Origin: Hyphomonas sp.
Lineage (GTDB): Bacteria > Pseudomonadota > Alphaproteobacteria > Caulobacterales > Hyphomonadaceae
Reading direction: 5' to 3'
Assembly: GCA_020638455.1 (NCBI GenBank)
Contig: JACKIK010000001.1
Span: 1,116,001 to 1,180,000 of the forward strand
DNA length: 64,000 nucleotides
Made by a program: the position numbers and the translations under genes. Every line of letters starts with the position of its first letter. Position 1 is the first letter of the stretch. The notes beneath the pieces were generated by a model. The model did not search any database. It saw only the letters and a list, made by a program, of their open reading frames with translations, and was not told where the DNA came from. Below are positions 7,466-14,898 of this stretch, piece after piece.

Positions 7466-8416
7466 CTATATTCCCGCACGTTTCAGGAGCCGTTGGAAGC
7501 CCTCCCAGAACTCCGCGCGCTTGTCGTCGGTTTCCATCAGGATCTCGTGCATCGCGCCGTCGACGGTGACATGCTCGCAATCGGGCAGGCGCCGGCAGAT
7601 CGCGGTGTGTGTGGCGTTGTCGACGAGCTTCTCTTCCGAGGCCGAGGCGACAAAGACCGGGATGGTCACATTCTTCAGCGTCTTCGGCTTGGTGAAGGTG
7701 GACAGGATGTCGAGCGAGGCGCCAAGCCAGCCCCAGGTGACCGGGCCAAGCTCGAGGTCAGGCCGTGCATCGACCAGGGCGCGCTGCATCTGCCAGCGCT
7801 TCTTGTCATGGGTGACGATATTGGTTTCGAACGTCTCGGGCGGGCCGGGCTGGACGGCATAATCGCCGGACCGGCCGGTCGCCCGCATCGCCCAGACGAG
7901 ATAGCGCATGCCGAGAAAATTCGATTTGAGGCCCCACATCGGGGCCGAGAAGGCAGCCGCCTCCACGCTGACCAGCTCATCGGCGATCGCCGCCAGCGCG
8001 ATGGCGCCGCCCATGGAGTGGGCGAGGGAGACATAAGGGTGGGGCAGGCGGTCGGCGAGGGCGGCAAGGCCGTTGGCGAGGGCACCCATGAAGGTCTCGA
8101 AGCGGTCGATATGGCCCTTCTTCGTGTCGTCCAGAAGGCGTTCGGACAGGCCCTGGCCGGGCCAGTCGAGAATCACGATGGCAAAGCCCATGGCCTGCAG
8201 CTCGCGGCCGACTTCGAAGTATTTCTCGATGAATTCGGTGCGGCCGGGGCAGACGATGGCAGTGCCGCGCGGCCGGTCGGGCGCAAGCGCCGGCGCGACG
8301 CAGGCACGCAGGTCCCGCCCGCCGGAGCCCTTGAACCAGACGATTTCCGCCCCCTGCGGCGGGTCATTGCCCGGAATCAGGACCAGGCCATCGTGTTCTG
8401 CGGGCAGGGTATCCAT
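7466..8416 (-). CDS. Alpha/beta hydrolase, monoglyceride lipase/lysophospholipase type
   Basis: The 316-residue protein has CPGRTEFIEKY (about residues 56-66), LDWPGQGLSE (83-92) and the nucleophile elbow AHSMGG (132-137, Ser134), as in Hydrolase_4 (PldB/monoglyceride lipase) enzymes. The catalytic His is in DGAMHEIL near residue 290. It likely releases fatty acid from a monoacylglycerol or lysolipid, which could feed the acyl-CoA ligase encoded just downstream. The start at 8416 has GAGGAAG at 7 bases; the Met at 8422 is too close to it. A hairpin separates it from the SCP2 gene upstream. Confidence 0.88.
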   Translation of the reverse strand: MDTLPAEHDGLVLIPGNDPPQGAEIVWFKGSGGRDLRACVAPALAPDRPRGTAIVCPGRTEFIEKYFEVGRELQAMGFAIVILDWPGQGLSERLLDDTKKGHIDRFETFMGALANGLAALADRLPHPYVSLAHSMGGAIALAAIADELVSVEAAAFSAPMWGLKSNFLGMRYLVWAMRATGRSGDYAVQPGPPETFETNIVTHDKKRWQMQRALVDARPDLELGPVTWGWLGASLDILSTFTKPKTLKNVTIPVFVASASEEKLVDNATHTAICRRLPDCEHVTVDGAMHEILMETDDKRAEFWEGFQRLLKRAGI

Positions 8417-8437
8417 ACGCATCTTCCTCAAACGACA

Positions 8438-8471
8438 AGGCCGCCCACAAGGCATGTCCCCGGGGCGGCCT
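8438..8471 (-). terminator. Hairpin terminator between SCP2 gene and hydrolase
   Basis: On the minus strand AGGCCGCCC pairs with GGGCGGCCT (9 bases) around a 16-base loop, followed by TGTCGTTTG. It stands 30 bases after the SCP2 stop and before the hydrolase start, so it may end or attenuate the upstream transcript. The T run is weak. Confidence 0.6.
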
Positions 8472-8500
8472 CAAAGTCAAACCCTGACGGGCGGGAAGCC

Positions 8501-8803
8501 TTAAGCCAGCTTCTTCATCAGGTTCTGCAGCTGCATGGCAACCGACATGTCGCCGGCGACTTTCAGCTTGCCCTGCATGAAGGCCATGGTCGGGTCGAGG
8601 GCGCCCTCGGAGATCTTCTTGAAATCGTCCCAGTCGACGGAGATGGTGGCATCGGCGTCGCCATCGGAATTGTCGGCCTTGCCGGCCACGCCGTCGATCA
8701 GCAGCTTGCCGACCGAACCGAAGTCAAACTTCACTTTTTTCTTGAAGTCGCTGCCGCCGGCGACGGCCGCTGCGGCCTTGGATGTGAGTTCTGCGAGATC
8801 CAT
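8501..8803 (-). CDS. SCP2 sterol-carrier domain protein, 100 aa
   Basis: A single-domain protein starting MDLAELTSKAAAAV, with the SCP2 core pattern DADATISVDWDDFKKISEG (ending with a DP turn) and FMQGKLKVAGDMSVAMQL. SCP2 domains hold hydrophobic acyl chains or sterol-like ligands in a tunnel, so it may carry a lipid or acyl-CoA for the neighbouring lipid enzymes. The ATG has AAGGAG at 7 bases, and this start gives the normal short length. It stands alone, with a hairpin after it and about 100 bases before it. Confidence 0.93.
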   Translation of the reverse strand: MDLAELTSKAAAAVAGGSDFKKKVKFDFGSVGKLLIDGVAGKADNSDGDADATISVDWDDFKKISEGALDPTMAFMQGKLKVAGDMSVAMQLQNLMKKLA

Positions 8804-8903
8804 GACAATTCTCCTTGGGATGGATTTGCGCCGATAAAGCAGACCATCGCAGGGGAAGGCAAGGAAAAGCTGCGTGACAATTCTGCGAGGACAGGCCGGT
8901 GGA

Positions 8904-9374
8904 TCAGCCGCCCTTTGCGCCCTCGAACGCCGCTTCGAGGGCGGCGGCATCGAATTTGACCATTTTCATCATGGCTTCCATCACGGCGGCCGTCTGAGCC
9001 GGCGTGCCCGCCTTGCGCAGCTCGAAGAACTGCCGGGGCACGATCTGCCAGGTAACGCCGAACCGGTCTGTCAGCCAGCCGCACTGGAGCGCCTGACCGC
9101 CTTCGGTGAGCGCAGACCAGAGCCGGTCAACCTCCGCCTGCCCGTCGCAGGTCACGGCAAACGAGAAGGCCGGGGTGAGTACATAGTGCGGCCCGCCATT
9201 CAGCGCGGTGTAGGGGATGCCGGAGAGCGTGAACGAAACGATGAAGGGCTTTCCGTCCTGTGTTTCGATCTCCGTGATCTGCGAATCCGGCAGCAGGGAG
9301 ACATAGAACCGGGCGGCCTCTTCAGCCTCGCGCTCAAACCAGAGGAAGGGGTGGGCAGCCGACGGACCGGTCAT
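8904..9374 (-). CDS. VOC/PhnB-like protein (3-demethylubiquinone methyltransferase-like fold)
   Basis: The 156-residue protein begins with HPFLWFEREAEEAARFY and has SFTLSGIPYTALNGGP, GGQALQCGWLTDRFGVTWQIVP and a helical tail, the pattern of the PhnB/3-dmu-9_3-mt family in the vicinal oxygen chelate superfamily. The family name is misleading: methyltransferase activity is not established for most members, which are metal-binding or ligand-binding. Start ATG overlaps the GST stop by 4 bases (ATGA), so the two are translationally coupled. It is the last gene of the TetR-headed group. Confidence 0.88.
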   Translation of the reverse strand: MTGPSAAHPFLWFEREAEEAARFYVSLLPDSQITEIETQDGKPFIVSFTLSGIPYTALNGGPHYVLTPAFSFAVTCDGQAEVDRLWSALTEGGQALQCGWLTDRFGVTWQIVPRQFFELRKAGTPAQTAAVMEAMMKMVKFDAAALEAAFEGAKGG

Positions 9375-10039
9375 GATGTCGCTCCTTCGAGCGGCTTGAT
9401 CTGGTCGGGGTGTTCGGCGAGGCCGGCAAACGGGTCGCGCCAGGCATCGAGTTCGTTCAGCTGGCCGTGCCAGCGGAGGATATTCGGATAATCCGCCAGC
9501 GGAAGGCCGGCGCCCTTCGCGAAGGGAAACAGCGACGCGGCCCGGAAGTCCGCATAGGTCAGCGTGTCATCGACCAGCCATTTGCGGCCCGCAAGATAGT
9601 CGTTCAGCACGGCCGCCCCCTCGCGGAATTGCCGCATCTCACCGTCCATGAAGGCTTCGGCCGGTTCCTCGGCCGAGAATTGCGGGCGCACCAGGCGGTG
9701 GAAGTAGAAGCTGCTGCCCGGCCGGTTGAGGTGGAGCGCACCCCAGCTGACCCACATGGTGATCTCCGCAGCATGGGGGTGACCCGGCCAGAAGTCCGGC
9801 CGGGTCAGCTGGGCGAGGCGATAGGCAATGGCATCGGCTTCCCAGAGGGATTTTCCATTCTCGACCAGCACCGGTACCAGCCGGTTCGGATTGATCGGCC
9901 GGAAGGCTTCCTCGTGTGCCGGGTGGCGCGGGCTCGCCGGCACATAGTCGACCGGCGCACCGAGGTATTTCGCGACGGCCACCGCGACGCGCGGATTGAG
10001 GTTGCGCGAGAAGTACAGTGTCAGGCCAGCATGGGTCAT
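9371..10039 (-). CDS. Glutathione S-transferase family protein
   Basis: A 222-residue GST. The N-terminal thioredoxin-like domain starts LTLYFSRNLNPRVAVAV and includes NRLVPVLVENGKSLWEADAI, the VPVL cis-Pro and glutathione binding segment. The C-terminal helical domain contains LVDDTLTYADFRAASLF, the N-capping box region. It likely conjugates or reduces electrophiles with glutathione. The start follows GGAGAT at about 5 bases and gives the usual N-terminus. It lies 23 bases after the SRPBCC-VOC gene and overlaps the next gene by 4 bases, so one mRNA is likely. Confidence 0.92.
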   Translation of the reverse strand: MTHAGLTLYFSRNLNPRVAVAVAKYLGAPVDYVPASPRHPAHEEAFRPINPNRLVPVLVENGKSLWEADAIAYRLAQLTRPDFWPGHPHAAEITMWVSWGALHLNRPGSSFYFHRLVRPQFSAEEPAEAFMDGEMRQFREGAAVLNDYLAGRKWLVDDTLTYADFRAASLFPFAKGAGLPLADYPNILRWHGQLNELDAWRDPFAGLAEHPDQIKPLEGATS

Positions 10040-10062
10040 CGGGGATCTCCTCGGCCGGCCGT

Positions 10063-11034
10063 TCAGCCCGGCTGGCCTGCGGCCATCATCGCTTCGGTCA
10101 GGGCTTCCGTCGTGCGCGGGGCGTTCTCGCCCGGCGTTGCGATGGACCATTTGTGCCCGAAGGGGTCTTCGACGACACCGTAGAGGTCTCCCCAGAACTG
10201 GCGCGTGACCGGCATGACCAGCTTGGCGCCGGCGCGTACCGCGCGGTCCGCGACGCCGACGGCATCGGTGACGCCAAGGTGCAGGGAAACCGGCGTGCCG
10301 CCGAGCGCCTTCGGGCCGAGCATGCCATGTTCCGGCATCTCGTCCACCAGCATGACCATCTGGCCGTTGATCGTGACGGAGGCGTGCATCAGCCGGCCGT
10401 CAGGACCGGGCAGGCGGATCATCTCTTCGGCGCCGAAGGCTTTCTTGTAGAAGTCGATCGCCTCCGCTGCGCCGGCGCAGGCAAGGTGCGGGACGACCGA
10501 GTGACCACCGGTCCCGTCAGCCGGCTGAACGCGGACGTCCGTCTCGGCTGGCAGGCTTTGGGCAAGTTCCTCGAGCTGATCGGCGGCCATGCCCCAGCCT
10601 TCGTGGAAGCCCATCGCCTCATGCGCCGCCTTGTCCTCCGCGCTCCAGTGGCGGGCGACGGCCCGGTAGAGTGTCGTGCCGTTGCCAAGGTCCCTGAAGG
10701 TGACGATGGCTGTCATGAAGGGCTTTGCCGACGGCACCCAGTCGCCGGTATAGGCGTCGGTGGTGACCACGCGACGGCCGGGAATGACTTCGAGATACTG
10801 GCCGTGGAGCGGGACGTCTTCCCCCTCCGGCCCGCGCATGCGGTGGAACGTGGCGCCACCCGGGCGCAGGTCCAGCTTCGCCTCGGTGACGCGCCAGGGC
10901 TTCGGACAGAACCACTGGCAGACCAGGTCCGGCTCGGTATAGCAGCGATAGAGGGCATAGGCCGGCGCGGCGATCGTCCGCTCAAGGACGAGATCGAACG
11001 GGTGCGGCGTTTCAATGCTGAATGTATCTGTCAT
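10063..11034 (-). CDS. Fused SRPBCC (AHSA1-like) and VOC domain protein
   Basis: This 323-residue protein joins two families. Residues 1 to about 150 are an AHSA1/START-like SRPBCC domain (FDLVLERTIAAPAYALYRCY; WFCPKPWRVTEAKLDLRPGG; GFHEGWGMAADQLEELAQSL). Residues from about 170 to 315 are a VOC domain of the PhnB type (VVPHLACAGAAEAIDFYKKA; GVVEDPFGHKWSIATP). The two folds usually occur as separate neighbouring genes. Here they are in one frame with an acidic linker and no internal stop. SRPBCC domains bind hydrophobic ligands; VOC domains often bind a metal. Start 11034 has AGGGAG at 6 bases. Confidence 0.9.
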   Translation of the reverse strand: MTDTFSIETPHPFDLVLERTIAAPAYALYRCYTEPDLVCQWFCPKPWRVTEAKLDLRPGGATFHRMRGPEGEDVPLHGQYLEVIPGRRVVTTDAYTGDWVPSAKPFMTAIVTFRDLGNGTTLYRAVARHWSAEDKAAHEAMGFHEGWGMAADQLEELAQSLPAETDVRVQPADGTGGHSVVPHLACAGAAEAIDFYKKAFGAEEMIRLPGPDGRLMHASVTINGQMVMLVDEMPEHGMLGPKALGGTPVSLHLGVTDAVGVADRAVRAGAKLVMPVTRQFWGDLYGVVEDPFGHKWSIATPGENAPRTTEALTEAMMAAGQPG

Positions 11035-11063
11035 GAGAGTCTCCCTGATTGTTTGGATAAGGA

Positions 11064-11507
11064 TCAATCCGGAATTTCCGGTTCGACGAGACGGGCAAGA
11101 TTGAGCAGGGATTCCTGCCAGCCGAGGTAACAGGCCTCCGTCGGAATGACCTCAGGAATGCCCTCCTGCACGATCGACACATCCGTTCCGACCGAGACGG
11201 CCCTGAGATCGATTGTCGTGGTCATTTCTCCGGGCAGGTTCGGATCATCGAACGCAGTTCTGTACCGGACGAGCTTGCCGGGCTGCAGGTCTGCATACTC
11301 GCCGCCAAAGCTGTGGCCGTTGCCGGTGGAGAAGTTCGTGAAAGACATGCGGTACTTCCCGCCGACCTTCGCGTCCATCTCATGTACCTTGCCGGTAAAT
11401 CCGTTCGGAGGGAGCCAGCGGGCATAGGCATCTGCATCGGTGAAGGCGCGGTAGACCTTTTCGGGTGTCGTCATCAGGACGCGGTGGAGGCGGACTGTGC
11501 CGGGCAT
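11064..11507 (-). CDS. SRPBCC (AHSA1-like) protein, 147 aa
   Basis: The sequence VRLHRVLMTTPEKVYRAFTD (residues 5-24), WLPPNGFTGKVHEMDAKVGG and a C-terminal LGWQESLLNLARLVEPEIPD are standard for AHSA1-like START-fold proteins of about 145-160 residues. The function of this group is not established beyond probable ligand binding. It starts right after the TetR stop (2 bases apart), and the fusion gene starts 29 bases after its stop. A TetR-SRPBCC-SRPBCC/VOC-GST-VOC series therefore forms. Confidence 0.9.
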   Translation of the reverse strand: MPGTVRLHRVLMTTPEKVYRAFTDADAYARWLPPNGFTGKVHEMDAKVGGKYRMSFTNFSTGNGHSFGGEYADLQPGKLVRYRTAFDDPNLPGEMTTTIDLRAVSVGTDVSIVQEGIPEVIPTEACYLGWQESLLNLARLVEPEIPD

Positions 11508-11509
11508 GA

Positions 11510-12124
11510 TCAGGCATCCTTTTCGGGCTTGTTGAACAGCATCCGCACATAGCGGATGAGATGGTCGGCCGAGTCGCGGGCGGCCGCGGCGCCGTGGCTT
11601 GCCTTGGCCAGGATGAAGGCGCCCTGCAGCACGGCCTGGGTGTGGAGGGCGAGACTTTCCGAGGTCCAGGCGCCGCCGATGCCGTGGCGCGCGCGGGCGG
11701 CTTCGATGTCCGGCACCAGGGTCAGGGCGTGGCCCCAGATGGAATCGTGGCAGGCCTCGCGCAGGTCCGGCAGGGTCTCGTACGATTCCTGCACGATGGT
11801 GCCGGCAAGGCAGGTGAATTCGCTGACCTCGCCGGTGAGCATGTCGCGCCGGAATTCGAGATAGCCGAGGAAGCGGTCGAGCGGGTCTTCGTGCGCCATA
11901 TAGGGCGCCGAGCCGAACAGCGCGTTGGCGTGCAGCTTCCAGGCTTCGGCGGCGGCGATGCCGAGATCCGTCTTGGACGGGAAATGGTGGAAGAAGGCAC
12001 CCTTGGTGACACCGGCCTCGCGGCAGAGCTCGTCCACCGACGTGGCATTGAAGCCCCTCTCCCGCACAACTTTCACGGCGGCGCCGATGAGCTTTTCACG
12101 CGCGGTTTCCTTCGCGGGAGCCAT
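11510..12124 (-). CDS. TetR family transcriptional regulator
   Basis: The 204-residue protein has a TetR_N helix-turn-helix at residues 10-55: AREKLIGAAVKVVRERGF, then TSVDELCREAGVTKGAFFHHF, the recognition helix ending in FHHF. The rest is a helical ligand-binding domain with an apparent pocket rich in His and aromatic residues. Start 12124 has AGGAGG at 5 bases. A palindromic operator overlaps its own promoter (12144-12171), so it likely represses itself and the genes in series with it, and may act on the divergent carboxylase. The inducer is unknown; an acyl-CoA or xenobiotic is a reasonable guess. Confidence 0.95.
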   Translation of the reverse strand: MAPAKETAREKLIGAAVKVVRERGFNATSVDELCREAGVTKGAFFHHFPSKTDLGIAAAEAWKLHANALFGSAPYMAHEDPLDRFLGYLEFRRDMLTGEVSEFTCLAGTIVQESYETLPDLREACHDSIWGHALTLVPDIEAARARHGIGGAWTSESLALHTQAVLQGAFILAKASHGAAAARDSADHLIRYVRMLFNKPEKDA

Positions 12125-12143
12125 GGCTTCCTCCTGGCTGCGC

Positions 12144-12171
12144 AACATACCGACTGGTTGGTATGTGTCAA
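12144..12171 (-). promoter_or_regulatory. Promoter of the TetR operon with overlapping operator
   Basis: On the minus strand TTGACA (12171-12166), a 16-base spacer and TATGTT (12149-12144) make a near-consensus sigma-70 type promoter, 20 bases above the TetR ATG. The palindrome ACATACC-N8-GGTATGT (12145-12166), extended by matched inner AC/GT pairs, covers the spacer and most of the -10 element. Bound repressor would block polymerase. This kind of ATACCNACNGGTNGGTAT palindrome is typical of TetR operators. Confidence 0.8.
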
Positions 12172-12241
12172 TATGATTCTTTTTCAGGGTTGCGGCCGGG
12201 GCGCTTGACGTGGCGCAGCGGAAGCGTGGAACCTGACGCGC

Positions 12242-13789
12242 ATGAGCTGGGAAAAATCGATCGAGGAACTCCGCCGCCGCGAAAGGCTGGCCGAGAAAAT
12301 GGGCGGGGAAGAACCCGTCGAACGCCAGCGCGGGCGCGGCAAGCTGACGGTGCGCGAGCGCGTCGCCTTCCTCGCCGATCCCGGCAGCTTCCACGAGATC
12401 GGCAAGATCGCCGGCAAGGCGACCTATGGCGCGGACGAGGCGCTGGAGGCGTTCCTGCCGTCCAATTCCGTCACCGGGCGGGCGCGGATCGACCACCGGC
12501 CGGTGGCCATCCTCGCCGACGATTTCACCGTGCGGGGCGGCGCCTCGGACGCCTCGATCCGCGGCAAGCTGCTGCTGATGATCAAGATGGCGGCGGAATA
12601 CCGGATGCCGCTGGTCCAGATGATCGACGGTACGGGAGGTGGCGGCTCGGTGAAGTCGCTGGAACAGGACCCGCGCACCTATATCCCGGAGACGCCCGGC
12701 TGGAACGAGATCGTGCACGGCCTGTCGCAGGTGCCGTTCGTATCGCTGGCGCTGGGCCCCTGCGCCGGCATGGGGGCAGGGCGCGTGGCGGCCAGCCATT
12801 TCTCGGTGATGGTGAAGGAGCTGTCGCAGATCTTCGTGGCCGGACCGCCGGTCGCTATCGCACTGGGTGAGGATGTCACCAAGGAGGAACTCGGCGGCTG
12901 GAAGATCCAGGCGCAGAATGGCACCGTGGACAATGTCGTCGACAGCGAGGCCGATGCCTTCATCGAAGCACGGCGCTTCCTGTCCTATCTTCCGTCCTCG
13001 GTGCACGAACTGCCGGCGCGGACGTCTGCGGCCGACCATCCGGACCGCAAGGAGGAGAGCCTGCTGTCGCTCGTCCCGACCGATGGCAAGACGCCGTACA
13101 AGCCGCGGAAGATTATCGAGGCGACGGTGGACCATGGCAGCTTCTTCGAGATCGGGAAGGAATGGGGCCGGGGCATTGTCGCGGGCCTTGCGCGGATCGA
13201 CGGCTATCCGGTCGGCATCCTTGCGGGCGACCCTTTCTTCCTCGACGGGGCCTGGACGGCAGACGTGTGCGACAAGGTCACCCGGCACATGGACCTCTGT
13301 TCCACTTTCCACCTGCCGGTCATCCATTTCGTCGACTGTCCGGGCTTTGCCGTCGGCGTGAAGGCGGAGATGGCGGGCGTGACGCGGGCCGGCGTGCGGG
13401 CGATGACGGCGGTGTACCAGGCAAGTGTGCCGGTCTGTTCCGTCATCATACGGAAGGCCTATGGCCTTGCCGGCTCGGTGATGATGAACCAGTCGAAGAC
13501 CAAATGGCGCTATTGCTGGCCGAGCGGCGACTGGGGCAGCCTGCCGATGGCGGGCGGGATCGAGGCGGCCTTCCGCAAGGAGCTCGCCGAGGCGGAAGAC
13601 CCCGAGGCGCTGAAGGAACAGCTCTACCGCAAGTTCGAGGCGATCCGCTCGCCCTTCCGCACGGCCGAGGCCTTCCTTGCCGAGGAAATCATCGACCCGC
13701 GCGACACACGGCCCTTGCTGGTGGACTTCATCCACCATGCCTGGCGCACGCTGGAGCCGGGCGAGACGACATTCGGCTTCCGGCCGTAA
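12242..13789 (+). CDS. Acyl-CoA carboxylase, carboxyltransferase (beta) subunit
   Basis: The 515-residue length and fold match propionyl/methylcrotonyl/acyl-CoA carboxylase beta chains: an N-terminal crotonase-like half (about residues 20-270) and a C-terminal half (280-515). Key sites include IDGTGGGGSV, LGPCAGMGAGRVAASHF for acyl-CoA binding, and FVDCPGFAVGVKAE in the C-half. It transfers a carboxyl group from biotin to an acyl-CoA. The biotin carboxylase/BCCP subunit is not encoded nearby, so it must be supplied from elsewhere. Divergent from the TetR gene; the operator lies 76-97 bases before its ATG, so the regulator may act here too. Substrate not determined. Confidence 0.9.
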   Translation: MSWEKSIEELRRRERLAEKMGGEEPVERQRGRGKLTVRERVAFLADPGSFHEIGKIAGKATYGADEALEAFLPSNSVTGRARIDHRPVAILADDFTVRGGASDASIRGKLLLMIKMAAEYRMPLVQMIDGTGGGGSVKSLEQDPRTYIPETPGWNEIVHGLSQVPFVSLALGPCAGMGAGRVAASHFSVMVKELSQIFVAGPPVAIALGEDVTKEELGGWKIQAQNGTVDNVVDSEADAFIEARRFLSYLPSSVHELPARTSAADHPDRKEESLLSLVPTDGKTPYKPRKIIEATVDHGSFFEIGKEWGRGIVAGLARIDGYPVGILAGDPFFLDGAWTADVCDKVTRHMDLCSTFHLPVIHFVDCPGFAVGVKAEMAGVTRAGVRAMTAVYQASVPVCSVIIRKAYGLAGSVMMNQSKTKWRYCWPSGDWGSLPMAGGIEAAFRKELAEAEDPEALKEQLYRKFEAIRSPFRTAEAFLAEEIIDPRDTRPLLVDFIHHAWRTLEPGETTFGFRP

Positions 13790-13889
13790 GGATGGTGGCG
13801 GCCTTCGCCGCAATTCTCCCGGAATCCCAGCCTCATCTTGCCTTTTTCCGGGTTTCATGTGGGAAGTCAGTCCACTGGAGGGACGTGAC

Positions 13890-14810
13890 ATGAAGAGATC
13901 GAGTGCAATCCTTGGCGTGGCTATGCTGGCGCTGACGGCCTGCGGCGCGCCGGGCAGCTATGATGCACGCATGGAGTCGTCGCCCTCCATGGCGCCTGCG
14001 CCGCCGCCCCCGGCGAAGATGAGCGCAGACATCGTCTCCGAAGAGGCAGGCAATTACTACGCAGCGCCGGCAGAGCCTGGCGGCGGAGGCGGCGAGCCCG
14101 CCCCACAGCAATATATCGCCTATTCGCATTCCCTCGGCATGCGCCTGCCGGTGGCCGCCATCGAGCCGACGCTGCAGGGCCATATCGATGCCTGCAACAA
14201 GGCCGGCCCGTCCGTCTGCATGGTGACGAATTCCTGGCTGAACGCCTATTCCGACGATGAGGCGAGCGCCTCGCTGCAACTGCGCGCGACGCCGGCCTGG
14301 ATCGAGCAATTCCTGAACGGCGTCGAGGCGGAAGCGAAAGCCGCCAAAGGCGAGGTGACCAACCGCCAGACCACGGCGGAGGACCTGACCGTTTCCATCA
14401 TCGACACCGATGCGCGGCTGAAAGCCCAGCAGACCCTGCAGGGTCGCCTCGAACAGCTGCTGGCCGAACGGCCGGGCAAGCTGGGCGAACTGCTCGACAC
14501 GGAGCGCGAACTGGCCCGCGTCAATGGCGAGATCGATTCGCTGAAGTCGACCCTCGCAGCCCTGCGCCAGCGGGTCGACATGAGCCAGCTGAATGTGAGC
14601 TATGAAACAAAGCGCAACCCCGTCTCACGCGGCGCGCTGCAGCCGCTGTCGCGGGCATTCGGCGATTTCTTCTACAACCTCTCCAGCGCGCTCGGCGCGG
14701 TGATCACGGCCTTTGCGGTCGGCCTGCCCTGGCTGATCCTGCTGGGTGTGTTCCTCTGGGTCTGGCTGAAGCTGATCTGGCCGCGTATCCGGCGCAAGAA
14801 GAAGGCGTAG
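13890..14810 (+). CDS. DUF4349 domain lipoprotein with C-terminal membrane anchor
   Basis: The 306-residue protein has a lipoprotein signal (MKRSSAILGVAMLALTACG, lipobox LTAC, Cys19 the likely lipidated residue), then a proline-rich linker. The DUF4349 region (about 70-300) includes ITRRQ-like TNRQTTAEDLTVSIIDTD and a coiled-coil segment TERELARVNGEIDSLKSTL. It closes with a hydrophobic helix (about 275-298) and a basic tail. DUF4349 proteins are envelope proteins of unknown function. The start at 13890 has GGAGGG at about 7 bases. It stands alone after the carboxylase gene and converges with gltB. Confidence 0.9.
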   Translation: MKRSSAILGVAMLALTACGAPGSYDARMESSPSMAPAPPPPAKMSADIVSEEAGNYYAAPAEPGGGGGEPAPQQYIAYSHSLGMRLPVAAIEPTLQGHIDACNKAGPSVCMVTNSWLNAYSDDEASASLQLRATPAWIEQFLNGVEAEAKAAKGEVTNRQTTAEDLTVSIIDTDARLKAQQTLQGRLEQLLAERPGKLGELLDTERELARVNGEIDSLKSTLAALRQRVDMSQLNVSYETKRNPVSRGALQPLSRAFGDFFYNLSSALGAVITAFAVGLPWLILLGVFLWVWLKLIWPRIRRKKKA

Positions 14811-14841
14811 CAACGCGGCGACGGTATCGCATGCGAAGAGG

Positions 14842-14865
14842 AAGGCCCGCCCGCAAGCGGGCCTT
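14842..14865. terminator. Hairpin between convergent DUF4349 gene and gltB
   Basis: AAGGCCCGC (14842-14850) pairs with GCGGGCCTT (14857-14865) around CCGCAA. The stem is perfect and lies 32 bases after one stop and 34 bases after the other, so it may terminate both transcripts. The T runs are short, so strength is uncertain. Confidence 0.65.
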
Positions 14866-14898
14866 CGAGACGCAACGCCTGGTCAACACGCGTTGAAC

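Noticed and set aside
5777..8959. A 1060-codon open frame on the plus strand across the lipid genes
   Set aside because: It is antisense to four clear minus-strand genes with strong motifs. High-GC DNA gives long spurious frames, and its product is low-complexity Arg/Gly/His-rich with no domain.
11510..13891. A 793-codon minus-strand frame covering the TetR gene and the antisense of the carboxylase
   Set aside because: Only the last 204 codons are a real TetR protein. The part over 12242-13789 is the shadow of the carboxylase gene.
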